Assembly (NCBI GenBank): GCA_049291875.1
Contig: JBATQE010000051.1
Location: 1 to 16,402 of the forward strand
Direction: 5' to 3'
Source: CTSOIL-112 sp049291875
GTDB lineage: Bacteria > Pseudomonadota > Gammaproteobacteria > Burkholderiales > Burkholderiaceae
Length of the DNA stretch: 16,402 bases
Part shown: piece by piece, positions 1 to 7,600 of the stretch
Numbering within the stretch: position 1 is the stretch's first letter
Layout of the letters: each line of letters begins with the position of its first letter
Position numbers and translations under genes: made by a program
The notes under the pieces: model-generated
The model's input: only the letters and a program-made list of their open reading frames with translations
Told to the model about the DNA's origin: nothing
The model's database searches: none

Positions 1-66
1 TGACGAACGACGCCGGGCAATCTCAATCCGCTCTTCCATATCAAGCTGCTTGTACTTCGCTCCCAT
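1..66 (-). CDS. IS30-family transposase, N-terminal fragment (runs off the left edge)
   Basis: The first 22 codons of a leftward gene are present and the rest lies outside the window. They read MGAKYKQLDMEERIEIARRR and two more residues. The Y-K-Q-L, E-E-R and I-E-I pattern is the usual opening of IS30-family DDE transposases, the start of their N-terminal helix-turn-helix. The ATG at 64-66 (minus) has a strong ribosome binding site, AGGAGG, at 74-79. A terminal-repeat-like sequence follows at about 92-120. In this family the enzyme cuts and joins the element's own ends. Family assignment rests on a short N-terminus, so it is good but not certain. Whether the gene is intact cannot be judged. 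Confidence 0.75.
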   Translation of the reverse strand, partial: MGAKYKQLDMEERIEIARRRSS

Positions 67-120
67 AATAATACCTCCTGCAATAATTTACTCTGTTGCA
101 CTTGGTTTGTGAATTCGGAG
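1..120 (-). mobile_element. 5' end of an IS30-like insertion sequence
   Basis: This covers the transposase start plus about 54 bp of leader. The stretch at 94-120 contains GTTGCACTTGG followed by GTGAATTC. GTTGCACTTG-type ends recur in IS30-family terminal inverted repeats as I remember them. The exact outer boundary, placed near 120, is inferred because the other end of the element is not in the window. Confidence 0.55.
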
Positions 121-160
121 AATCCAGCTATAAATCTAACTTATTGTTTTTACTGATATT

Positions 161-187
161 CTGGATACCCGCTTTCGCGGGTATGAC
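161..187. repeat. REP-like palindromic repeat
   Basis: A perfect inverted repeat has 8-bp arms ATACCCGC (165-172) and GCGGGTAT (177-184) around a TTTC loop, inside the wider context CTGGATA...TATGACG. This matches the class of dispersed extragenic palindromes seen in many Proteobacteria, whose translation typically reads like R-H-T-R-E-S-G-Y-P. It lies just outside the IS30 end. Copy number in the genome cannot be seen here. Confidence 0.75.
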
Positions 188-226
188 GGAACTTTAGTTT
201 ATATAGGGCTTTGTTAACAGTCCTTT

Positions 227-247
227 TATGTGAATTTAATTCACATA
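227..247. promoter_or_regulatory. Operator-like palindrome upstream of the glutathione transferase genes
   Basis: Perfect 9-bp arms TATGTGAAT (227-235) and ATTCACATA (239-247) flank a TTA centre. The right half-site ATTCACATA recurs exactly at 358-366, just before the ribosome binding site of the next gene. The palindrome lies about 23 bp upstream of a candidate -35 element. It resembles a CRP site (TGTGA / TCACA), but the spacing between half-sites is 7 rather than 6, so I leave the regulator unassigned. Confidence 0.45.
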
Positions 248-269
248 TTAATAGAAAAAACATCGATTG

Positions 270-298
270 TTGATGGTTTTGGTATCCGCTAATATACA
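270..298 (+). promoter_or_regulatory. Candidate sigma-70 promoter for the glutathione transferase pair
   Basis: TTGATG (270-275) and TATACA (293-298) are separated by 17 bp, each matching four of six consensus positions. Transcription would begin near 305, giving a leader of about 80 nt before the start at 385. This is a sequence match only. Confidence 0.4.
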
Positions 299-384
299 AA
301 AAATTACAGGAATATGGGTTTGAACGCTTCATTCCTAATGAGATTTTTTTAAAAAATATTCACATAAAAATCAAAGGAGTTGCT

Positions 385-1089
385 ATGGAGTTGTACATCG
401 GTAATAAAAACTATTCGTCATGGTCGTTGCGCCCGTGGTTGTTGATGAAACATTTTGATCTGCCGTTTACCGAGCGCATGGTCGGTGTCGCTGGACGCGG
501 GCCGAATGATTTACATCGCGGTTATTCACAAAACGGCTTGGTGCCGTGTTTGCACCTCGAAAATGAGTTTCAAATCTGGGATACCTTGGCGATTGCTGAG
601 TTTTTAGCCGAGTCCTTTCCTGCCAAACATCTGTGGCCAGCCGATCGACTGGCGCGGGCGCGCGCCCGTTCGGTCAGTGCGGAAATGCACTCGGGATTTG
701 GCAGCTTGCGCGGCGCGATGGGTATGAACATCAAGATGCGTTTGCAGGGTGCGCCTCTGTCTGCTGAGGTGGCAGCGGACGTGGCGCGCATAGATCAGAT
801 TTGGACTGAAGCACGTCGCCAGTTTGGCGCGAGTAGCGATCAACCGTATTTATTGGGCGCGTTTTCCGTGGCGGATGCGATGTTTGCGCCGGTGATCTGG
901 CGTTTTCATAGTTATAATGTCCCTGGGCACGCCGAGTTATCCGATGAGTCGCGCGCCTATTTGGCAACGATGCTCGCACATCCGGCCATGCAGGCGTGGG
1001 AGCGTTCGGCTTTGGCCGAGACCGAGGCGCTGGCGCACTACGATACGGCAGCGTTGGCGAATTTTGGTGGTGTTCGTTCGGTTGAATAA
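385..1089 (+). CDS. Glutathione S-transferase family protein
   Basis: A 234-residue cytosolic protein of the usual length for a bacterial glutathione transferase. The N-terminus (MELYIGNKNYSSWSLRPWLL) is the thioredoxin-like domain start of a recognisable bacterial GST subgroup. The Ser-rich S-S-W-S at residues 11-14 is where the glutathione-activating Ser/Cys normally sits. The all-helical C-terminal domain occupies roughly residues 90-220 and includes a V-A-D-A segment like the family's conserved N-capping region. The start is supported by AAAGGAG at 373-379, 5 bp upstream. The next gene begins 15 bp after the stop, so the two are probably co-transcribed. The family conjugates glutathione to electrophiles or reduces disulphides and peroxides. 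The actual substrate cannot be deduced. Confidence 0.85.
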   Translation: MELYIGNKNYSSWSLRPWLLMKHFDLPFTERMVGVAGRGPNDLHRGYSQNGLVPCLHLENEFQIWDTLAIAEFLAESFPAKHLWPADRLARARARSVSAEMHSGFGSLRGAMGMNIKMRLQGAPLSAEVAADVARIDQIWTEARRQFGASSDQPYLLGAFSVADAMFAPVIWRFHSYNVPGHAELSDESRAYLATMLAHPAMQAWERSALAETEALAHYDTAALANFGGVRSVE

Positions 1090-1104
1090 CAGCGGGAGGT
1101 TTTG

Positions 1105-1758
1105 ATGAGTGCATTTACAGAGACAGACAAGGGCGCAGGCAATGTGCTGCATTTATACACCGATCAGGATTTGGCCAGTCCGTATGTGATGTCGGTATTC
1201 GTCGCATTGACGGAAAAGGGTTTGCCGTTTGAATTGCATACCGTGGATTTGACACAGCGGGCGCAGTATGCGCCTGAATACGTGGCGATTTCGACGACGC
1301 GGCGCGTGCCGACTTTGATTCACGGTGATTTTGTGTTGTCCGAGTCCTCGGCGATCACGGAGTATTTGGAGGATCTGTTTCCTGATCATGCTATTTATCC
1401 GAAAAACCCGCAGCAGCGTGCGACGGCGCGACTGATACAGGCGTGGTTGCGCAGTGATTTTCTGCCGATTCGCGCGGAGCGTGATACCGAGGTGGTGTTT
1501 TATGGCGCGCAACGGACGGCGCTGTCGGATGAGGCGCGCCGCTCGGTGGATAAATTGGTGGCGGGCGTGGCGCGTTTGTTACCGGATGGGGCGCAAAATT
1601 TGTTCGGTGAATATTGTATTGCCGATACGGATTTGGCCATGATGTTGATGCGGTTGGTGGCGCACGGTGATGATGTACCCGCGCCACTGCGCGCGTACGC
1701 GATTCATCAATGGCAACGCGCCAGCGTACAGGCGTGGGTGCGGCATCCGTGGCGCTGA
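1105..1758 (+). CDS. yfcF: Glutathione transferase, YfcF type
   Basis: A 217-residue GST-fold protein resembling E. coli YfcF, which has glutathione-dependent peroxidase/transferase activity and contributes to oxidative-stress resistance. Shared signatures include S-P-Y-V near the N-terminus, T-R-R-V-P-T at the cis-proline turn, L-S-E-S-S-A-I-T-E-Y-L-E-D in the glutathione gamma-glutamyl-binding region, then I-Q-A-W-L-R-S-D, F-G-E-Y-C-I-A-D-T-D-L-A and W-Q-R-A-S-V-Q near the end. I chose ATG 1105 because GGGAGG at 1094-1099 is ideally spaced. An in-frame TTG lies one codon earlier at 1102. It follows another GST gene by 15 bp and ends before a large hairpin. The two GSTs are quite different in sequence, so they are not a recent duplication. 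Confidence 0.85.
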   Translation: MSAFTETDKGAGNVLHLYTDQDLASPYVMSVFVALTEKGLPFELHTVDLTQRAQYAPEYVAISTTRRVPTLIHGDFVLSESSAITEYLEDLFPDHAIYPKNPQQRATARLIQAWLRSDFLPIRAERDTEVVFYGAQRTALSDEARRSVDKLVAGVARLLPDGAQNLFGEYCIADTDLAMMLMRLVAHGDDVPAPLRAYAIHQWQRASVQAWVRHPWR

Positions 1759-1822
1759 TGTGGCTGAGGCTTAAGGAAATATGGAAAAAGTAAAACCCTA
1801 TTGTTTCCGTGCTTAGGATTGG

Positions 1823-1853
1823 AAATTTTGTCAGGGAAGCTCTGACAAAATTT
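1823..1853. terminator. Perfect 12-bp-arm hairpin, possible terminator between convergent genes
   Basis: The arms AAATTTTGTCAG (1823-1834) and CTGACAAAATTT (1842-1853) pair perfectly around a 7-nt loop. The loop can pair further through G-U and G-C. It lies in the 188-bp gap between yfcF and the convergent zinc-ribbon gene, where a two-way terminator would be expected. It lacks a T-run after the stem in either direction, so a protein-binding site or a mobile palindrome is also possible. Confidence 0.45.
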
Positions 1854-1946
1854 GAGCAAAATCAAAATATTGAAATTGCGGATGCTGTCAAGTGTGCCGA
1901 CCTATGTAAATCCTTGATCTGAAAAACATATTTATTCCGCGTTTTC

Positions 1947-2132
1947 TTAATTTTGGTCTATGCTGCGCGCGAGCATATAGCGTGCTACGGTGCGTGAGGC
2001 TTTGGTGACCTCATCTTCGGTTGCGCGGTGGCCGCATTCGTGGCAGTTTTGGCCGGTGAATTGACGAAGCCCCATTTCGTCGCTATTGCGTGGGAATTCG
2101 TGAAAACAGATCGGGCAAGTGAAGTGGTTCAT
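1947..2132 (-). CDS. Small zinc-ribbon protein, function unknown
   Basis: A 61-residue protein with two CxxC knuckles, C6-P-I-C9 and C30-H-E-C33, spaced as in a rubredoxin/zinc-ribbon fold, followed by a basic helical tail (residues 41-61). The arrangement of cysteines and the lack of frame disruption support a real gene. No strong ribosome binding site is seen before the ATG at 2130-2132. It lies downstream of the acrR-type gene on the same strand, but a 222-bp gap makes a separate promoter likely. Such ribbons bind metal and often act in nucleic-acid or protein contacts. No specific role can be assigned. Confidence 0.65.
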   Translation of the reverse strand: MNHFTCPICFHEFPRNSDEMGLRQFTGQNCHECGHRATEDEVTKASRTVARYMLARSIDQN

Positions 2133-2354
2133 GATCGTTTGTGCTCTGTGTGCTATTGGTAATATAGGTCTTCGTCGGCAGGATGCGTTTGACGCGACCT
2201 TGGAACAAGAGATGTATTATTAATAACGTTGTGTCATTAATTTAAATCATATTCTGTATTTTAGGTTTTTTTGTGAATGTGCGCGCATGGTAGCGCATAT
2301 TTTCGCTTTTTTGACAGTGCGTGCGGCATTTTTGCATCATTCGGACCGTGTTTG

Positions 2355-2993
2355 TCATGAGGCATCACGTAAATACGGGCTGTTTTTCAGATTATCAAAG
2401 CAGGTTTGGATGATCGCCGGCGCGTGTTGCAACAGATTAAATGCCTGCGGATTGTCCAGCCATTTGGCGGTCAAACCCGAAGCGGTTGAGATGAGCAGCA
2501 GTACGGCTCGTTCGGTGTTGAGCCTTTGATCCAAAATCTGCTTGCGTTTGCATTCGTTGATGATGTTGTTGAGCAGTAGATCCCAGCGACGGTGGTATTG
2601 GCGGGTCAATTCAACAATGCTGTGGTTGCGCTCTGTCTGTTCACAACGATAGTACAAAATGGTATTGAACTTTTGTAAATGGCGATCGTTGACCAAGCTT
2701 TCAAAATGGTTGATGATGCTGTCAAATAGCGAACTCAGCGGGTCAATTGCCTGACCGGGGTGAGTTGCTTGCTCCAATTGCTGTTCGAGATTAGCGTAGT
2801 GCATTTGGAACAGCGCTTCGAATAAATCCTCTTTATTTTTGAAATGCCAATACAGCGCACCGCGCGTCACGCCGGCAGCTTTGGCAATTTCGTCCAATGA
2901 GGCTTGCGCCACGCCACGCTCGTAAAAAACGGTCAGTGCGGCGTCGAGCAGATTGCAGCGTGTTTGATAGGCTTCTTCTTTGGTTTTATGCAT
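2355..2993 (-). CDS. acrR: TetR/AcrR-family repressor of the adjacent efflux operon
   Basis: A 212-residue TetR-type regulator, close to the 215 residues of E. coli AcrR. The N-terminal DNA-binding domain covers about residues 8-55. Its helix-turn-helix reads S-L-D-E-I-A-K-A-A-G-V-T-R-G-A-L-Y-W-H-F (32-51), nearly the AcrR/TtgR/MtrR signature. The C-terminal ligand-binding helices fill residues 60-200 and include a C-E segment (Y-R-C-E) reminiscent of AcrR. It is divergent from the pump genes, with a palindromic operator between them. The expected role is repression of the pump operon, relieved by bulky toxic ligands, with possible autoregulation. The ATG at 2991-2993 matches the family start, but no clear Shine-Dalgarno sequence precedes it. 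The symbol is by similarity; a mexR- or mtrR-style local name is equally possible. Confidence 0.88.
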   Translation of the reverse strand: MHKTKEEAYQTRCNLLDAALTVFYERGVAQASLDEIAKAAGVTRGALYWHFKNKEDLFEALFQMHYANLEQQLEQATHPGQAIDPLSSLFDSIINHFESLVNDRHLQKFNTILYYRCEQTERNHSIVELTRQYHRRWDLLLNNIINECKRKQILDQRLNTERAVLLLISTASGLTAKWLDNPQAFNLLQHAPAIIQTCFDNLKNSPYLRDAS

Positions 2994-3075
2994 AAAATGA
3001 ACAAATAATCATGATGATGACATGCGGATGGGTTATCGTGGCGCAGGATAACACAAAATGCGCATCAAAACAGAT

Positions 3076-3105
3076 TTAACATACAATTGTGAATGTATGT
3101 ATAAT
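3076..3105 (+). promoter_or_regulatory. Promoter of the efflux operon
   Basis: TTAACA (3076-3081) and a perfect TATAAT (3100-3105) are separated by 18 bp and read toward the adaptor gene. The spacer is almost entirely filled by the palindromic operator at 3078-3101, so a bound repressor would block RNA polymerase. Transcription would start near 3112, leaving a leader of about 235 nt. Confidence 0.7.
3078..3101. promoter_or_regulatory. AcrR-type operator
   Basis: A near-palindrome has outer arms ACATACA (3079-3085) and TGTATGT (3094-3100) around a central ATTGTGAA. Compared from memory with the 24-bp E. coli AcrR site upstream of acrAB, 22 of 24 positions agree; the differences are the first and ninth bases. 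It lies in the divergent region between the acrR-like gene and the pump operon and overlaps the promoter spacer. Confidence 0.8.
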
Positions 3106-3346
3106 TCGCGCCTAAGTCCGAACGGTTTTGTTTATCATAGTCTTCATGCGGACTATTGGGCGTTGGAATCAAGCCCGACATATTCTGACGCAGGGAAAGA
3201 GATGGTGAATGTTCTTTAAATGAATCAGAGGCGGGGTTTATCGCAGCGATTGAGTGTTTGATACGGGCTTGATACGGGCTTGCATGAAATGGTTTGTGTG
3301 GCTATGGCGATGTGAAGCGTCATAAGCGAGTAGGGGAGTTGATAGG
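3106..3346 (+). other. Long untranslated leader of the efflux operon
   Basis: About 240 bp separate the operator/promoter from the adaptor start, with no convincing gene. It holds an inverted repeat, AGTCCG (3115-3120) with CGGACT (3149-3154), and an exact 11-bp tandem duplication at 3260-3281. The ribosome binding site GGGGAG at 3333-3338 ends it. No riboswitch class is recognised. Confidence 0.45.
3260..3281 (+). repeat. Tandem 11-bp duplication
   Basis: GATACGGGCTT occurs twice back to back (3260-3270 and 3271-3281) in the leader of the efflux operon. A two-copy direct repeat could be a slippage duplication or paired binding sites. Confidence 0.8.
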
Positions 3347-4648
3347 ATGGATGGGGTCATGAAAAAAAATAATCAAATGCGCCGTGTGGGGCGCTCCGGT
3401 GTGCTGGCGCTGGCGGCTGTAGCCGCTTTTGGGTTGAGCGCGTGCAATAAAAATGTCAATCAGGCCGGTGCACAACAGCCTCCTGCGCCGATGGTCAGCG
3501 TACTGACCGTCGAGCCGACTTCGGTCACGCTGGACAGTCAGTTGACCGGACGCTTGCAGCCGATTCGTGAAGCACTGGTGATTGCGCAGGCGACCGGCGT
3601 GGTGAAAAAGCGCCTGTTTACCGAAGGCAGCGAGGTCAAAGCCGGTCAATCGTTATTTCAAATCGACAATGCGCCGTATTTGGCGAATTTAGAAACTGCA
3701 CGAGCCAGCTTGGCCACGGCGCAGGCCAATTTGGCCAAAGCGTCGGCGGATGTGACGCGCTATCGTCCGCTGGTTCAGGCCAATGCGATCAGTAAACAAG
3801 AGTTCGACGCAGCGATTGCGCAGGAGCGTTTGGCGCGCGCACAGATACAAAGCGCCAACGCAGCGATCCGCTCGGCACAGATCAATGTGGGCTACGCCAG
3901 CGTTTTGGCGCCGATTTCCGGTCGCATTGGCAAAGCCTTGGTGACTGAAGGCGCGCTGGTCAGTCAAGCCGGCGGTACGCAATTGGCCTTGATTCAGCAG
4001 ACCGACACGCTGTACGTAGACCTGAGCCAATCCGCCTCGACAGTGATGAAATTGCGCCAAGCGATGAGCGAAGGCAAGCTGGAGATGATTAACGGCAATG
4101 TGCCGGTTACCATTATTTTGGACGATGGCAGCGAATACGGCATCAAGGGGCGTTTGCTGTTCACCGATTTGAGCGTCAACGAAAACACCGGTCAAGTCAG
4201 TTTGCGCGCCGAAGTGCCGAATCCGGGCGGCTTGCTGATGCCGGGTATGTTTGTTCAGGTCAAAATTCCACAAGCGCAGGTGAACAACGCCGTATTGGTA
4301 CCGCAACAAGCGGTCACGCGCGGCACGAGCGGCGACATCGTCATGGTGGCGAACGAAGACGGCACATTTGCACCGCGTCCCGTGACCATCAGCCAAAACC
4401 AAGGCACGAATTGGGTCGTCACCGGAGGTTTGAACCCGGGTGATAAAGTGATTGTTGACGGGATGGCGTTGGTACAAATGAGCGGCTCGAAGAAGGTTCA
4501 GACCAAGCCGTGGCAGGCCGAGGCACAACCCGCCGCACAAACTGCTGCGCCGGATGCCCATGCGCAGCCAGCGGCAGCGGGCGAGCAAAAAAATGACTCG
4601 GCCAAGCCTGCCGAATCGACTAAGCCCGCCGAATCGGCCAAACCATAA
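3347..4648 (+). CDS. acrA: RND efflux periplasmic adaptor lipoprotein (AcrA/MexA/MtrC type)
   Basis: A 433-residue membrane fusion protein that links the inner-membrane pump to the outer-membrane channel. A lipoprotein signal peptide ends in the lipobox L-S-A-C with acylated Cys33. Barrel-sandwich (lipoyl) halves flank a coiled-coil hairpin at about residues 108-182. Within it, R138, L142 and S149 keep exactly the spacing of the R-L-S motif that in AcrA (R128, L132, S139) contacts the TolC tip. Beta-barrel and membrane-proximal domains follow to about 385. The tail from about 390 is low-complexity Ala/Pro, with a K-P-A-E-S motif repeated. The start at 3347 has GGGGAG 8 bp upstream; ATG 3359 is an alternative that leaves the signal peptide intact. 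It precedes the pump gene by 9 bp. The symbol is by similarity. Confidence 0.93.
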   Translation: MDGVMKKNNQMRRVGRSGVLALAAVAAFGLSACNKNVNQAGAQQPPAPMVSVLTVEPTSVTLDSQLTGRLQPIREALVIAQATGVVKKRLFTEGSEVKAGQSLFQIDNAPYLANLETARASLATAQANLAKASADVTRYRPLVQANAISKQEFDAAIAQERLARAQIQSANAAIRSAQINVGYASVLAPISGRIGKALVTEGALVSQAGGTQLALIQQTDTLYVDLSQSASTVMKLRQAMSEGKLEMINGNVPVTIILDDGSEYGIKGRLLFTDLSVNENTGQVSLRAEVPNPGGLLMPGMFVQVKIPQAQVNNAVLVPQQAVTRGTSGDIVMVANEDGTFAPRPVTISQNQGTNWVVTGGLNPGDKVIVDGMALVQMSGSKKVQTKPWQAEAQPAAQTAAPDAHAQPAAAGEQKNDSAKPAESTKPAESAKP

Positions 4649-4657
4649 GGGGGCGTG

Positions 4658-7600
4658 ATGGCAAAATTTTTTATTGACCGCCCGATTTTTGCATGGGTGG
4701 TGGCGATCTTCATCATGCTCGCCGGTATCGTTTCGATTCGCATGCTGCCGGTATCGCAGTATCCGCAGGTGGCGCCGCCCACGATTACCTTGACCGCCGT
4801 TTATGCCGGTGCGGACGCGCAGACTTTGGAAGACAGCGTGATGTCGGTGATTGAGCGCGAGATGAACGGTCTGGACGGTTTGGATTATATGCAGGCTACA
4901 TCCTTGTCCAACGGTGTCGGCACACTGACTTTGACCTTCAAAACCGGTACCAACAGCGATTTGGCGCAGGTGGATGTGCAAAATCGCTTGTCGCGCGCCG
5001 AGGCGCGTTTACCGAGCGCGGTCAAGCAAACCGGTATTCAGGTGGCGAAATCCAACTCGAATTTCCTGATGGTGGCGATGTTTTCATCCGATGATCCGAA
5101 TGCCGATCTGGCGGCGGTGAGCGACTATGTGGCGCGCAATGTTCAGCCTGAATTGCAACGTCTGGAAGGCATTGGTGGCGTCACGCTGTTTGGTGCGGAG
5201 CGCGCCATGCGTGTGTGGATCGATGCGGACAAATTGCGCAGCCTGAATCTGAGCGCGACCGATGTCACCAGTGCGATTGCGGCGCAAAATGCGCAGGTCT
5301 CAGCGGGCAGCTTGGGCGATTTGCCGAACAGCCAAGGACAGACGATTTCCGCTACGATTACCGTTCCGGGGCAGCTCAAATCGGTCGATCAGTTTAAAAA
5401 TATTGTGCTGCGCGCCAATACCGACGGCTCGGTGGTGCGTTTGCAGGATGTGGCGCGGGTTGAGCTTGGTTCGCAAGCATATGCGACTTCGGCGCGTTTG
5501 AACGGCAAACCGGCGGTCGGCCTCGGCGTGCAATTGACCAGCGATGGCAATGCCTTGGCCGCATCGAAACTGGTCAAAGCCAAATTAAGCAGTTTGGAGC
5601 CGTATTTCCCGGCGGGCGTGCATTGGAATACGCCCTATGACAGCTCGACCTTTGTCGGCATTTCGATTGAAGAGGTGGTGAAAACCTTGGCCGAGGCGAT
5701 GGTTTTGGTTTTTCTCGTGATGTTGCTGTTCCTGCAAAACATTCGCTATACCCTGATTCCGACCATCGTCGTACCGATTGCTTTGCTCGGTGCGTTTGCG
5801 GTGATGCAGGCGCTGGGGATGTCGATCAATGTGTTGTCGATGTTCGCAATGGTGCTGGTGATCGGGATTGTGGTCGATGATGCGATTGTGGTGGTGGAGA
5901 ACGTCGAGCGGATTATGGCGGATGAAAAACTGCCGCCGCTACAGGCCACGCGCAAGGCGATGTCGCAAATCTCCGGTGCGGTGATCGGGATTACCGTGGT
6001 GCTGATCGCGGTGTTTATTCCGATGGCGTTTTTCTCGGGGGCGACGGGGAATATTTATCGGCAGTTCTCGGTGGTGATGGCGGTGTCGATTGCGTTTTCG
6101 GCATTTTTGGCGCTGTCTTTGACCCCGGCCTTGTGCGCGACGCTGCTCAAGCCGATCACGCAGGATCACCATGAGAAAACCGGCTTTTTCGGCTGGTTCA
6201 ATCGCAAATTCACGCATGGCGCGAAAAAATATGAAAACGGCGTTGCGCGGCTGCTGCGTCGTGGCACACGGGTATTGTTGATGTATGTGGCTTTGATCGC
6301 GATTGCCGCGTTTGTGATGATGCGCTTGCCGACCTCGTTTTTACCGACCGAGGATCAGGGTTATATGCTGGCGAGTATTCAATTACCGCCCGGTGCGACG
6401 CAGGAGCGCACGCTCAAAACCATTCAGACCATGGAGCAGTTCGCTATGAAGCAACCCGAGGTGGAAAATGTGGTGGCGATTGCGGGCTTTAGCTTCACGG
6501 GGCAAGGGCAAAATATGGGTCTGAGCTTTATCACGCTCAAAGACTGGTCGGAGCGCAAAGCCGCAGGCTCGGATGCAACTTCGGTCGCAGGACGGGTCAC
6601 TGGCGCGATGATGCAGCAGGTGCGCGACGGTTTTATTTTTGCCTTGACGCCGCCGGCGATTCCCGAGTTGGGCAGCAGTTCGGGGTTCAATTTCCAATTG
6701 CAGGATCGTGGTGGCAAAGGGCATGAGGCTTTGCTCGCGGCGCGCAATCAGTTGCTCGGTATGGCCAGCCAAAGCAAACTATTGACGCAGGTTCGCCCGA
6801 ATGGTATGGAGGATGCACCGCAATTGCGTCTGGACATTAACCGTGATGCGGCCAGCGCGCAGGGCGTGAGTTTTGCCAGCATTGCCAATGTGCTGTCCAC
6901 CGCTTTGGGTTCAAGTTACGTCAATGACTTTCCGAACAACGGTCGCCTGCAACGGGTGATCGTGCAAGCGGATGTGCGCGATCGAATGCAGCCTGAGGAT
7001 ATTTTGAAACTCACCGTGACCAACAGCAGCGGCGTGGCCGTGCCTTTATCGAGTATGGTGACGACCTCGTGGGTCACAGGACCGATGCAGACCGTGCGCT
7101 ACAACGGCTATCCGTCTATGGCGATTACCGGCAGCGCGAGTGCCGGTCACAGCAGTGGCGAGGCGATGGCGGAGATGGCGCAATTGGCGGCCAAACTGCC
7201 GGAGGGCTTTGGTTTTGAGTGGACCGGTCAGTCGAAAGAGGAGCAAGCTTCCGGCTCGCAATCCGCGATTTTGTATGCGTTCTCGATTTTGGCTGTATTT
7301 TTGTGTTTGGCTGCGTTGTACGAAAGTTGGACGATTCCGCTGTCGGTGATTTTGGTCGTGCCGCTGGGTTTGCTCGGTGTGGTTTTGGGCACTTGGGGGC
7401 GAGGCTTGTCGAATGATATTTATTTCCAAGTCGGTTTGGTCACCGTGATCGGCCTGTCGGCGAAAAACGCGATTTTGATCGTCGAGTTTGCCAAAGATTT
7501 GCAAGCGCAGGGTAAAAACGCTTTCGAGGCGGCGTTGGCGGCGGCGCATTTGCGTTTCCGCCCGATCATCATGACTTCGCTCGCGTTCATCATGGGCGTC

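Noticed and set aside
229..245. CRP-like site TGTGA...TCACA
   Set aside because: The half-sites are separated by 7 bp, whereas CRP needs 6. It is kept only as an unassigned palindrome.
656..667. 12-bp palindrome of alternating G and C
   Set aside because: It lies inside the first GST gene and encodes an Ala-Arg run; GC-rich codons explain it.
2133..2354. Search for a terminator or promoter between the TetR-type gene and the zinc-ribbon gene
   Set aside because: Only A/T-rich sequence and short imperfect palindromes were seen; a TATATT at 2161-2166 (minus) lacks a matching -35 element.
2287..2529. Plus-strand open frame of 80 codons
   Set aside because: It overlaps the conserved 3' end of the TetR-type gene on the other strand and has no recognisable domain.
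3689..4981. Long minus-strand open frame (430 codons) opposite the adaptor and pump genes
   Set aside because: Its His/Arg/Gln-rich translation is typical of antisense shadow of a GC-rich gene, and the opposite strand holds clear AcrA and AcrB homologues.
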